DNA of 64,000 nt from a bacterium BMS3Abin14 (GTDB lineage Bacteria > BMS3Abin14). Both the position numbers and the translations under genes were made by a program. How positions within the stretch are numbered: position 1 is the stretch's first letter; every line of letters begins with the position of its first letter. Shown here piece after piece: positions 18,884 through 27,313 of the stretch. The notes beneath the pieces are model-generated. The model was not told where the DNA came from. It did no database searches and worked only from the letters and a program-made list of their open reading frames with translations. The stretch covers positions 62,001-126,000 of the forward strand of contig BDTG01000043.1 in the NCBI GenBank assembly GCA_002897695.1, read 5' to 3'.

Positions 18884-20071
18884 CTAGATCCCGGTGGGGG
18901 CAAACTTCTGGCCGCATTTCGGACACCTGAATCGGATCCGCTTTTTTCGGTAAATCTTCGACGCTTCCACGGCGCCGGCGGTTCCACATTCAGGGCAGGT
19001 AATCTTGATGCGGGCGTTCCGGTCCATTGCCATTGTAGCATCCCCGGAAGCGGAAGAAAAAAGGCTGATATCCTCCGCAGGGGACCTGGGAAGAACGATC
19101 TGCAATATGTGGCTTCCCAGGGTGATCCTGTCTCCATCCTGCAGGGCGAATCTCCTTGTAAACTGGTCGTTTACGAGGATGCCATTCAGACTGCCCATGT
19201 CCGTGATAAATAGTTTTCCATCCTTCTCGCCCAGGGAGGCGTGTTTCCTGGAAACACCGGGATCGTTGAGGAAAAGGTCGGACCCGGGGTCCCGGCCAAT
19301 GACAAAGGGGTATGAGGTAACACTGACCCTTTTCAGGGTCCTGGTCTGGTCGCGGATGATGATCTCGGGCATTGGTCTGGTATAATGTTTGAGAATCCCT
19401 CCCTGATAGGCCGGTTTTCCCTCAAGGTAGTCGGCGGCAGGCGTGGTTCGCAGGTTCTCGAATACCCTGATTCTGATGGTATTGCCCTTCATCTGGCTGA
19501 TCTCGATCCTTTTGAAAAGGTCAATCCAGTCCATTCCAGCCGAGGATTGAACCACCTGATCGGAGAAATAGGCCTTGATGACCTTTCCGCCCTTGACGAA
19601 GGCCAGGCTGAAACGGCCATCCTGGATCAGCGCTACGAGGGAATCCTTTCGGCCTTCCATGAGGCCGACCACCAGGTTTTCTATTTTTATGTGCTCGGCA
19701 GCCCCTTCAGTCTCAGGGGAGCGTTCCTGAAGGACAAGGATTGATTTCAGCAGGACGGGATCGGTCTGGATGAAGGAAAGGCGGGTCTGTGGGTTCTGCG
19801 CGAGGTAAATAAAGAACTCCCTTATCCCGGTTCCATGAAGATCTCCCATCGGTGATATATTCCCCGCAGAGTAGGGTTTTCTCTGAAAAAACAGGACGTA
19901 TCTGCGGGATGAATCAACCGGGGATGCGGATGTGATGCAGAAACCATACTCCATCAAGGACATTTCCCCTTCCCCCTTCAGTATCCGGTCGAACATATCG
20001 GGGTCCAGATGAACGTCCTCAAGGAGTGCGGATGCGAATGGAAAAGGAATTATCTCCTCTGATTTGATCAT
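18884..20071 (-). CDS. FHA domain protein with C-terminal zinc ribbon
   Basis: A 395-residue protein. Residues 1-235 match nothing I recognise. An FHA domain spans about residues 250-325, with the phosphothreonine-binding residues GR (259-260), SRKH (274-277) and the NG turn (296-297). The C-terminus is an MJ0042-like zinc ribbon with CPEC at 359-362 and CPKC at 383-386. That ribbon is usually N-terminal, so its position is unusual. FHA domains read phosphothreonine, and a Ser/Thr kinase lies 1.2 kb away on the same strand beyond the pentapeptide gene. A kinase-reader pairing is inferred. A GGAGG site precedes the ATG. Confidence 0.85.
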   Translation of the reverse strand: MIKSEEIIPFPFASALLEDVHLDPDMFDRILKGEGEMSLMEYGFCITSASPVDSSRRYVLFFQRKPYSAGNISPMGDLHGTGIREFFIYLAQNPQTRLSFIQTDPVLLKSILVLQERSPETEGAAEHIKIENLVVGLMEGRKDSLVALIQDGRFSLAFVKGGKVIKAYFSDQVVQSSAGMDWIDLFKRIEISQMKGNTIRIRVFENLRTTPAADYLEGKPAYQGGILKHYTRPMPEIIIRDQTRTLKRVSVTSYPFVIGRDPGSDLFLNDPGVSRKHASLGEKDGKLFITDMGSLNGILVNDQFTRRFALQDGDRITLGSHILQIVLPRSPAEDISLFSSASGDATMAMDRNARIKITCPECGTAGAVEASKIYRKKRIRFRCPKCGQKFAPTGI

Positions 20072-20118
20072 TTACTCTTTCCTCCTTCCGGATTTCACAT
20101 TAGCCCACAGTGGGGCTG

Positions 20119-20147
20119 TTGACAAGGGTCGGCTCGACCCTTAAAAT
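20119..20147 (+). promoter_or_regulatory. Sigma70 promoter with a palindromic operator filling the spacer
   Basis: The -35 is TTGACA (20119-20124, 6/6), the spacer is 17 bases, and the -10 is TAAAAT (20142-20147, 5/6). The spacer holds a perfect inverted repeat, AAGGGTCG-GCT-CGACCCTT (20124-20142). A second small dyad, CCCAC-A-GTGGG, is at 20104-20114. A repressor bound to the spacer palindrome would block RNA polymerase. The pentapeptide gene starts 27 bp after the -10. Confidence 0.7.
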
Positions 20148-20173
20148 GTCGACCTGAATGGAGGATGTGACTA

Positions 20174-21265
20174 TTGTCTGATCTAACACCCGAGGAGATT
20201 TTGCAGAAAAAGGAATCCGGCGAAAGTCTGGCAGGCCTGAACCTGGTCAGAATCTCCCTGAAGGGGAAGGATCTGGCGGGTCTGGACCTGCATGGCGTTA
20301 ATCTGCAATATGCCGACCTTTCCAACGCCGACCTGAGCCGGGCAAACCTCTCAGGTGCGGATCTCTCCTACGCCGACCTGGCCGGGGCCATGCTCAGAGG
20401 CGCCAACATGAAGAAAACCCGTATGGTTGCCGCCGATATTACCAACGCCGACCTCAGGGAGACAAATCTTTCCGGCGCAGCGGTTGACGATGCCAAACTG
20501 ACCGGGTGTGACCTTTCAGCCTCAAACCTTTCAGGGGCCACGATAAGACGCTCCGAGGCCCGGAACATCAATGCTAATGGCGCCATTATGGATGGTGTCG
20601 ACATGGAAGAATCACGGTTGGACGGCGCTTCCTTGAGAGGGGCCTCTCTTGTTGGAGCAAATTTGTCGGGGGCAGTCCTTGCCGGGGCCGATCTGTCGGG
20701 GGCGGACCTGAAGAAAAGCACCCTGATCAGGACGGATTTCAGTAAATCGAAGCTTTCTTCCACGGGGTTTGTGGAGGCTAACCTCATGAATTCAACCCTT
20801 CAGGATGTCCAGGCGCCGGCAGCCGATTTTTCCCTGGCAAACCTTGCGGGGGTAAACCTTGGCAATGCCGGTCTTCGGAAGGCCATTTTTCGGAGTACCG
20901 AGATGACGCAGGCGGAACTTTCAAATTCAGATTGCGCCGAGGGTGATTTCAGCTATTCTAAAATGACCTACGTCACCGCTGAAGGGTCCAATCTGGCAAA
21001 GTGTTTCTTCGTTGAAACTACGCTTACCGATGCCAAACTGAAGAAATGCAGGATGGGGGGGGCCGACATGAGGGGCGCCATCGTGGCCGGATGCAGCCTT
21101 CTGGGCTCGGATCTTTCAGGTGCAAACCTTCAAAACGCCGATCTCTCGAGGGCAATTGTGACGGGGGCCGATTTTTCAAGGGTCGACATGACCGGAGCCA
21201 ACATTGTGGGCACCGATTTCCGGGATGCCAAGCTGGAAGGGACACGGCATCCGGGGTCCGATTGA
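20174..21265 (+). CDS. Pentapeptide repeat protein
   Basis: A 363-residue protein built almost wholly of A(D/N)LxX pentapeptides from about residue 30 to the end (for example ADLSNADLSRANLSGADLS). This predicts a long right-handed quadrilateral beta-helix. There is no signal peptide or membrane segment. The start is TTG at 20174 with GGAGG about 10 bp upstream. Pentapeptide proteins range from DNA-gyrase protectors to scaffolds, and no function can be assigned here. It is the only + strand gene between 16 and 57 kb, has its own operator-bearing promoter, and converges on the kinase gene with only a 7-bp gap. Confidence 0.92.
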   Translation: MSDLTPEEILQKKESGESLAGLNLVRISLKGKDLAGLDLHGVNLQYADLSNADLSRANLSGADLSYADLAGAMLRGANMKKTRMVAADITNADLRETNLSGAAVDDAKLTGCDLSASNLSGATIRRSEARNINANGAIMDGVDMEESRLDGASLRGASLVGANLSGAVLAGADLSGADLKKSTLIRTDFSKSKLSSTGFVEANLMNSTLQDVQAPAADFSLANLAGVNLGNAGLRKAIFRSTEMTQAELSNSDCAEGDFSYSKMTYVTAEGSNLAKCFFVETTLTDAKLKKCRMGGADMRGAIVAGCSLLGSDLSGANLQNADLSRAIVTGADFSRVDMTGANIVGTDFRDAKLEGTRHPGSD

Positions 21266-21272
21266 AACCTGT

Positions 21273-23705
21273 TTACTTCACCAAGGTCCTCAGCTCCGTC
21301 AGGGCCGCTTCCGCATCATGGAAGCGTTTATCCACGTTTTTCTCCATACATTTGAGAATGAACCTCGACAACGCCGGGGGGATTGAAGGGTTGAATTTTT
21401 CAGGGGGCGGTGGAGCGGTGTGAACGTGATGGTACATAACGTCCCCCTCTTTGAACGGTACCGTGCCGGTGAGAAATTCATAGATAGTAACGCCGACGGC
21501 ATACAGGTCGGCCCGGTGGTCGATCTCTCCGCCGAGAATCTGTTCCGGCGACATGTAAAACGGTGTCCCGGCCATCTGCGTGTGGGTCTTTCTACCCTCC
21601 GCGACGGCTCTCGCAAGCCCAAAGTCGGTTATTTTTACCAGCTTTTCATCCCTTGACCAGAGAAGATTGGCGGGTTTAATGTCCCTGTGGACGATGTCCT
21701 TGCTGTGGGCGTATGCCAGGGCACGCAGGACCTGTCCCGCGATGACAAGCGCCGGCTTTAATTCAAACATACCCTGTTTTTCAAGTATCTCCTTAAGAGA
21801 GTCCCCATCGACGAACTCCATGACGATATAGTACTCGCCCCTTCTCTGGTCGGCATCGTAAATGACGACAATGTTGGGATGTGAAAGCCTGGCCGCCGAT
21901 TTGGCTTCCCTCAGGAACATCTCCAGAACCCTCTGATTTCTCTGAACCTGGGGCGGAAGAACTTTATAGGCCACGACTCTGTCCAGCAGGGTGTCCCTCG
22001 CCTTGTAAACGACCCCCATCCCCCCCCTGCCAACCTCCTCGATGATCTCGTATCGGCCGTCCTTTGCCGAAGGCCCGGGCCCGCCGGAGACCATGGTAGA
22101 GTCGAGGGGAAACTTGTCGGCAACAATCCTGCCCTGCCCCGGGGAAGAGGCCCCCAGAAGGGCCTTCATGGATGTCAGCTGGTCCTTTACGTCCCTGTAA
22201 TGATAATCCACAAGAAGAATTTTTTCCAGAATCGATACCGCCCCATGGAGTTGGTCGTCTTCCTTCAGGGACGCGGCGTACCTGTAAAAGGAATCCAGAT
22301 TGTCCCTCCGGGGGGTCTCGTTCGCAATGGCGTTCTGGTATGCGGCAATGGCAAGGGACCACATCCTCTGGCCGAAAAAGAGATCTCCCAGAAGCCGGTT
22401 CGCTTCGGTGTAATCCGGGCTGGAGTTTTCAACCTTCTGGAGGGCATCTGTAGCTCTCTCTTCTTTTCCCAGAGAGATAAAGAATCGTGCCGCCTGAAAG
22501 AAGGCGCCGGCGTCAAAAAGTGCACTGGCCTCTTGCTCAGTTTCCCCCAAATCCCGAAAAATCACGGCTGCATCTTCAGGCCGGCCGCCGGCCAGGAGGA
22601 GGTGTGCCGCATCGGAAGACCTCCCCAATTCGATGAGAATGTCCGCGGCAAGACGGTAATCGCCCGCTTTTTCGAAGGCTTCAACAGCCTTTTCCCTGTC
22701 TCCGGCCGCAACGAAAACTTCTGCCGCTTTTCTCCATTCGCCAATACGCCCGAACAGCTCACCGGCCTCCATCGTCTTCCCTTCTTCCAGGAGGGCACTG
22801 GCGACATCCAATCCTCCCTCCTCAGGTGTGTCTGACGATCCCAGAATACGGGCAGCAGAAGCTGCATCCTTGGCCCTCATGTAGAGTTCGGATGCTTTTC
22901 GACCCTTACCCAATTCCTCATAAAGCCTGGCGGCCTGCTTGAAGTGGCCCCCGGTTTCGAGAACTTTTGCGGCTTTCCCTCTCTGGTTGGCCTGCAAGAG
23001 GCTGAGGGATGCCAGCGCTGCCAGGTTTTTCGAGACACGGTCCTCCTCAGGGGCAACGGATGGATCCCTGTGGCTCACCCTTTCCTGCAGTGCCCTGACA
23101 AGGAGTGGAGCTGCTCTGGAATGCTTACCAGCCTCGGCAAGAAGCTCACCCGCTTTCTGGTGGTGACCTGTTCTGGAAAAAAACTCTGACGCGTGCAGGG
23201 AGTCCCCTCCTTTCTCAAAAAACAGGGCAGCCTCATGGAAACGATCAACCTTGACCAGGTTCTCCGCGGCCTGAATAAAATTCTTTGTTCTTGCGAAAAA
23301 CTCGGCTGCCTGGCCGTGAGCACCTACCCTTACCAGGCATTCCGCCGCGTTCCCGTAATCGCTCATGGCAACGCAGGATTCCGCGGCCTTTTCATATTCT
23401 CCCACCTTGACAAAAGCCGCAGCCGATTCCTTAAAGCGTTTTGCGGATGCGTACAGGGCCCCTGCTTCGGCGTAATTGCCCTTTTTATCAGCCTTCTTTG
23501 CCTTCCTGATGAAAAAACGGGCGGGCCGATCCGCTGAAGCTTTATTCTCGCGATTCCTGAATGCAAAGAGGATGAGGCATAGAAGCGAAAGCCCACCTGC
23601 AGTCACCGTAATGGTGTCTGTCAGGCCCAGCATCCAGGGTGAGGGAATGGAATACCGTGCGAGGGCGGCTTCGGCAACGGCTTGATAGCTGAAAATAGCG
23701 GACAT
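21273..23705 (-). CDS. TPR-repeat serine/threonine protein kinase (Hanks type), kinase domain C-terminal
   Basis: An 810-residue protein. Residues about 28-48 form one membrane helix. Residues about 62-515 are helical TPR-like repeats with a KAAELF/AAECFV-type pattern. The kinase domain runs from about 549 to 806. It has the glycine loop GRGGMGVVY, the catalytic Lys in VAYKVL, HRDIKPANLL (about 671), DFG in ITDFGLA (about 692) and SPEQ (about 720). All key catalytic residues are present, so it should be active. Most bacterial Hanks kinases put the kinase first and sensors after the helix, so this order is reversed. With one N-terminal helix, both domains may be cytoplasmic. The FHA protein nearby is a possible partner. 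Confidence 0.93.
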   Translation of the reverse strand: MSAIFSYQAVAEAALARYSIPSPWMLGLTDTITVTAGGLSLLCLILFAFRNRENKASADRPARFFIRKAKKADKKGNYAEAGALYASAKRFKESAAAFVKVGEYEKAAESCVAMSDYGNAAECLVRVGAHGQAAEFFARTKNFIQAAENLVKVDRFHEAALFFEKGGDSLHASEFFSRTGHHQKAGELLAEAGKHSRAAPLLVRALQERVSHRDPSVAPEEDRVSKNLAALASLSLLQANQRGKAAKVLETGGHFKQAARLYEELGKGRKASELYMRAKDAASAARILGSSDTPEEGGLDVASALLEEGKTMEAGELFGRIGEWRKAAEVFVAAGDREKAVEAFEKAGDYRLAADILIELGRSSDAAHLLLAGGRPEDAAVIFRDLGETEQEASALFDAGAFFQAARFFISLGKEERATDALQKVENSSPDYTEANRLLGDLFFGQRMWSLAIAAYQNAIANETPRRDNLDSFYRYAASLKEDDQLHGAVSILEKILLVDYHYRDVKDQLTSMKALLGASSPGQGRIVADKFPLDSTMVSGGPGPSAKDGRYEIIEEVGRGGMGVVYKARDTLLDRVVAYKVLPPQVQRNQRVLEMFLREAKSAARLSHPNIVVIYDADQRRGEYYIVMEFVDGDSLKEILEKQGMFELKPALVIAGQVLRALAYAHSKDIVHRDIKPANLLWSRDEKLVKITDFGLARAVAEGRKTHTQMAGTPFYMSPEQILGGEIDHRADLYAVGVTIYEFLTGTVPFKEGDVMYHHVHTAPPPPEKFNPSIPPALSRFILKCMEKNVDKRFHDAEAALTELRTLVK

Positions 23706-23716
23706 GGACTGGGATT

Positions 23717-23803
23717 ATAGGGTAAAATAGGTCCAACGTCCAACGTCCAATGTCCAACGTGAAAAGCAGGCTGTAAGCTGTAGGCTATAGGCTGTAGGTA
23801 AAG
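23717..23803. repeat. Composite heptanucleotide repeats, second copy
   Basis: After a GGGTAAAATAG linker (from 23720) come four units of GTCCAAC/T (23731-23758), then about four units of GGCTGTA/GGCTATA (23769-23797). Period is 7 in both arrays. The linker and both unit types match the element at 13.7 kb, with the two arrays in the other order. The rest of the 222-bp gap, to 23927, shows no gene. Confidence 0.75.
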
Positions 23804-23927
23804 GCAGTATAGGTATCGAAGAACCTCAAATCTCAAACTTCATTATTTTACCACAGCGTGACCACTCCCAGGTCACACCACGGGGTTGTTACTCAAGGTG
23901 AAATAAGGGGGTTTGCAGGCGGAAGTT

Positions 23928-24611
23928 CTACCGGAACAGGTGCAGCAGGAGGAATGTGCCTAAAAGCTGAAGCCCTACCAGGCCGCTGGTGTAGATTTTG
24001 GCGGGCCGGGTGACAATGGAGGTTTTCCCCTCCCGGATAGCGGTAAAGATGCTTTTCTGGTCAGGTTCTGAATCAATAACAGTGAAAGTATAATCAAGCT
24101 GCTTCAGAGAATGTGCGTCTGAAAGCCCAAGGATGGGGAGATTGTTTTCAGATGCAAAGGTTTGGGCTTTATGGTTGAAGTTGACCTTTTTTGTGTAAAG
24201 ATGCGAGTACTCCACAGCATCAAACAGGCCTGAAAATCGTTTCAGGAGGGTTCCAAGACAGTTATAATTTGGGTAAAAAGGGTGCGGCGCTACAACGAAC
24301 GCCCCATTGGCCCTGACCCTTTTCAGGTCAAAGAAGGTCATCTGGCCCCACTTTTCATCCATTTCGCCAACGCCGTAAATAAGAACGTGCTTTCCCATCA
24401 CAGTGGCCTCAACTCCGGGGATCAGGAGGATCCCGCGCATGGAGGCATATCGCGCCAGCTGCTCGCTGTAGGTAACGGTGTTATGGTTGCTGATGGAGAT
24501 GACCTGGTAGCCCCTTTCGGCCGCACGGTCTATCAACTCTTCAGCCGTATAGTTCAACTGATGCCGGGGGTCTTCCTTGGTATGAATGTGCAGATCGCAT
24601 TTAAGCTTCAT
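23928..24611 (-). CDS. PHP-domain phosphoesterase-like protein with C-terminal membrane tail
   Basis: A 227-residue protein of the PHP (polymerase and histidinol phosphatase) superfamily. Metal-binding motifs are DLHIHTKED (residues 6-14), SISNHNTVTY, a conserved PGVEATV, APHPF, and LGLSDAHSL. These cover the expected His/Asp/Glu ligands. The last 20 residues (GLVGLQLLGTFLLLHLFR) are hydrophobic and could anchor the protein to the membrane, which is unusual. PHP proteins hydrolyse phosphate esters; the substrate is unknown. It sits after the SH3 and MFS genes on the same strand. Confidence 0.87.
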   Translation of the reverse strand: MKLKCDLHIHTKEDPRHQLNYTAEELIDRAAERGYQVISISNHNTVTYSEQLARYASMRGILLIPGVEATVMGKHVLIYGVGEMDEKWGQMTFFDLKRVRANGAFVVAPHPFYPNYNCLGTLLKRFSGLFDAVEYSHLYTKKVNFNHKAQTFASENNLPILGLSDAHSLKQLDYTFTVIDSEPDQKSIFTAIREGKTSIVTRPAKIYTSGLVGLQLLGTFLLLHLFR

Positions 24612-24712
24612 TGTGAGTCGATGACCTCAGTTAGTCCAGAGTATCGGGTCCAGGGTACATGAAAATGCGCTCAGTCAATAACAAATCTGAAATGAGTTGT
24701 CAATTAAATCCA

Positions 24713-25222
24713 TCACAATTCCCACCGGTCTTTTTCCGGAGGGCGTTCATCATATCGAAACGGGCTTTCCCTTCTGTATCCGGAAATATCACGCATCTTC
24801 CGGGTCCAGGACCGGACAATTTTTTTTCTTTTCCATACGAGGACACCGCCCAGAAGGAGCAGTCCTGCAGGAAAAAAGTATTTATCCATGCCGTTTTTTT
24901 TAATTTTCGCGGAGCCTTTAGTGGCCCGTTTCCCGACATTCGGCATGGTCCCCGGCAACACGGCTACGAGCCTGCGAAAAACCCACGCTTCCCGGCCCCC
25001 ATCGAGGGTGATGCGGCACCAGAGGCCCTCCAGACTCACAAGTGAATATTCCTCGCCCGCATCCGCCTGGAAAAGGACCGGAAATGTTGTGCCGGGGCCC
25101 TGCCTGACGTTGACGACGCTGCCTTCAATGCGGATGTAATCTGCATGGGCGACATTTGGGTAGATGACGGCCGCCAGGAGGAGTAAGAGCGACAAAAGTA
25201 TTTTTACTGTAAATGTAAACAT
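24713..25222 (-). CDS. SH3b-domain membrane protein
   Basis: A 169-residue protein with a signal peptide (MFTFTVKILLSLLLLLAAVI then AHA). A bacterial SH3 domain follows at about residues 29-90 (VVNVRQGPGTTFPVLFQADAGEEY and WVFRRLV). A membrane helix lies near residues 116-130 (FFPAGLLLLGGVLVW), and the tail is basic and Arg-rich. The SH3 domain would face the periplasm and could contact peptidoglycan. It begins 12 bp after the MFS gene and is probably cotranscribed with it. No ribosome binding site is obvious. Confidence 0.78.
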   Translation of the reverse strand: MFTFTVKILLSLLLLLAAVIYPNVAHADYIRIEGSVVNVRQGPGTTFPVLFQADAGEEYSLVSLEGLWCRITLDGGREAWVFRRLVAVLPGTMPNVGKRATKGSAKIKKNGMDKYFFPAGLLLLGGVLVWKRKKIVRSWTRKMRDISGYRRESPFRYDERPPEKDRWEL

Positions 25223-25234
25223 CTGGTAGGGAAT

Positions 25235-26437
25235 CTAGTATCTAGGATGCCCATTGTCAAGAGCATGGGGCAAGGGAGTTTTTCTCCACAGAAACAGCAG
25301 GGCCAGACACCCTGCAATCCCTACGGCGCCTCCAAGGGGAAAGACACTCCGTATCCCCCAGGTATCAGCCATAAACCCCCCTATGATGGGACCCAGCATG
25401 GTGCCGAGGCTCAGTGATGTATTGTATAACCCCATGACAGTTCCCATTCCGCGTTCCTGTCCTATTCTCACCGCCAGGGCAGATCCTGCAGGCACAACCA
25501 ACCCACCCGCAATTCCCATGGCAAGGAAGACGATAATCAGATCCCTGAAATTGCCGGCCCATGAGATGCCGGCAACTGCAAACGCACCAATGACGCTTCC
25601 CAGAAATAAACTCTTCAGGTGGCCGAAACGGTCAGACATGTGTCCGAATGGGGCCTGAAGGATGGTCGTAATGCCGGTGTTAACTGAAAGGAGCACACCC
25701 ACCTGGAAAGAGGACAGATGAAGTTCCCCAACGGCGAATAGGGGCATCAGGACCCACGTAAAACCGATGCCGATAGCTCGGCTGAAACGAAAGATCAAAA
25801 GGCCCGCCAGATCCGCAGTCGGGAGCAGTTGCCGTTTTTCGACGCGGGCCTTTACGCGTTTTCTCGTTCCGTGCTGCGGGTGCTCGTCGGTGGGGAGTGT
25901 AACTATGACGACAATGAGGGCCGCCAGAGACAGAATGCCCATCCCATAAAAAGCGGCATCCATGGAGTAGCGGTCCCTGAGGTATCCGCCGATAAGCGGG
26001 CCACCTCCAAGACCGGCAAAAAATGCTGACGTGAAGGTTCCCATGACGAAGCCCTCCCTGCCTTTGGGAGCAAGGTCCCCCATATAGGACATGGCCACAG
26101 GCAGTATCATTGCGGCGGCGAGGCCCTGGAGAAAACGTACGAGCACCAGGTGGATCACTCCGTTTGCCATCGCATATAGGGGGGAGACTGTGGTAAAGAG
26201 GGCCAACCCTGTGACGATGAACACCTTCCTGCTTATGCGGTCGGAAAGATATCCGATGGGTGTCATAAAAATGGTCCTGGAGGCGGAGTAGGCGCCGAAC
26301 ACGAGACCGAGGGTCAATGCGCTCGTGGCAAAACGGTCCACATATGATGGAAGGATGGGACTCAGAATCCCCAGGCCGAGGGATGATATGAAGATGGCGG
26401 CGTAAAGAGAGAGGAAAACCCTTTTGAAGTAGGACAT
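25235..26437 (-). CDS. MFS family transporter
   Basis: A 400-residue major facilitator protein with about 12 hydrophobic helices. The loop 2-3 motif is GYLSDRISRKVFIVTG (the G-x-L-x-D-R-x-x-R-K type), repeated in the second half as GHMSDRFGHLKSLFLG. The motif PGGPLIGG-like stretch GLGGGPLIGGYL resembles drug/H+ antiporters, and an efflux role is likely but the substrate is unknown. The first Met of the frame (26464) lies inside an intergenic palindrome, so I start at the Met at 26437 (MSYFKRVFLSLY). Confidence 0.9.
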   Translation of the reverse strand: MSYFKRVFLSLYAAIFISSLGLGILSPILPSYVDRFATSALTLGLVFGAYSASRTIFMTPIGYLSDRISRKVFIVTGLALFTTVSPLYAMANGVIHLVLVRFLQGLAAAMILPVAMSYMGDLAPKGREGFVMGTFTSAFFAGLGGGPLIGGYLRDRYSMDAAFYGMGILSLAALIVVIVTLPTDEHPQHGTRKRVKARVEKRQLLPTADLAGLLIFRFSRAIGIGFTWVLMPLFAVGELHLSSFQVGVLLSVNTGITTILQAPFGHMSDRFGHLKSLFLGSVIGAFAVAGISWAGNFRDLIIVFLAMGIAGGLVVPAGSALAVRIGQERGMGTVMGLYNTSLSLGTMLGPIIGGFMADTWGIRSVFPLGGAVGIAGCLALLFLWRKTPLPHALDNGHPRY

Positions 26438-26438
26438 G

Positions 26439-26464
26439 TTGATGACTTTGTAAAAAGTCATCAA
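26439..26464. repeat. TTGATGACTTT palindrome
   Basis: TTGATGACTTT (26439-26449) and AAAGTCATCAA (26454-26464) form a perfect 11-bp inverted repeat around GTAA. Relatives lie at 57051-57076 and, in decayed form, at 32222-32243 and 32691-32725. The copy sits directly upstream of the MFS start and creates a false in-frame Met there. Confidence 0.75.
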
Positions 26465-26522
26465 TGCGCCCGTTGAAGGGCGTCCAAATCATGGATTTTT
26501 TGCGACTCTATCATGTTGGCCG

Positions 26523-27248
26523 TCAGGGAAGGTTCCTCTCGATGATTGCCCTTGTCTCCTCAAGGAGTCTGTCCCGGTCGTCGTAGGTCATCCCGACGGT
26601 GGAAACCGGTTTGTCGATGACAAGCTCGGCTGCCCCGCCCCAGGAGGTGTAGCCGCTTTTTGGCATTGCATCCCGGGTCCCTCTGACGGTAATCGGCAGT
26701 ACCGGTAAACCGGCCTGGATAGCAAGGACAAAGGCTCCCTTTTTAAATGGGAGCAATTTGCCGTCGGGGGATCTTGTGCCTTCGGGAGCGACAACCACTG
26801 AAACGCCGGTGCGAACCATCAGGGCGCCGGCGTCCGCAAAAGCGGCAGTAGCCACAGCGTGGTCTTTCCGATCAATTAAGAAATGCCCCATCCGCCTCAC
26901 GGCCCGGCCGAAAATGGGGATCCTGCTCAGCTCGATCTTCCCGACAAACCGAAGCTGAAGGGGAAGGGCGAAAACAACCAGGGGGATATCCAGCTGGCTC
27001 TGGTGGTTCATGACCACAACGAAAGGGCCGGTATGCTCTGACAGGATATCCAGGCCTCTTACCGAAACCCTTATGTCCGCGATCCTGAGAACTGATCTGG
27101 CCCAGCCCCGGGCGAAAATCCTGTGGACCGCGAACCCGCTCCTGTCGAAAAAACTGAACCCGATGGCTGCGGCGGAAATAAGGATGGTGCATGGATAGAT
27201 GCACAGCAGGGACCGAATGGCCACCATGTAACTGGAAACGGCACGCAT
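26523..27248 (-). CDS. plsC: 1-acyl-sn-glycerol-3-phosphate acyltransferase
   Basis: A 241-residue membrane-associated acyltransferase that makes phosphatidic acid from lysophosphatidic acid and acyl-ACP or acyl-CoA. The catalytic H-x4-D motif is NHQSQLD (about residues 80-87), and the phosphate-binding motif is APEGTRSPDG (about 153-162). Also present are FVGKIELSRIPIFGR and VLPITVRGTRD. The N-terminus has one hydrophobic helix. Length and order of blocks are normal for PlsC. Confidence 0.93.
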   Translation of the reverse strand: MRAVSSYMVAIRSLLCIYPCTILISAAAIGFSFFDRSGFAVHRIFARGWARSVLRIADIRVSVRGLDILSEHTGPFVVVMNHQSQLDIPLVVFALPLQLRFVGKIELSRIPIFGRAVRRMGHFLIDRKDHAVATAAFADAGALMVRTGVSVVVAPEGTRSPDGKLLPFKKGAFVLAIQAGLPVLPITVRGTRDAMPKSGYTSWGGAAELVIDKPVSTVGMTYDDRDRLLEETRAIIERNLP

Positions 27249-27313
27249 GGGGGCAACCTACCACCGCCGGGATGGGGAGTAAAGTCGAGAGGAGACGGGT
27301 TTCACACCGGAAG

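Noticed and set aside
23731-23800. Possible CRISPR array
   Set aside because: The units are 7 bases and contiguous with no spacers; no cas genes are present.
26438-26464. Upstream Met for the MFS transporter
   Set aside because: The codons fall inside a perfect intergenic palindrome that recurs at 57 kb, so they are not likely to be coding.
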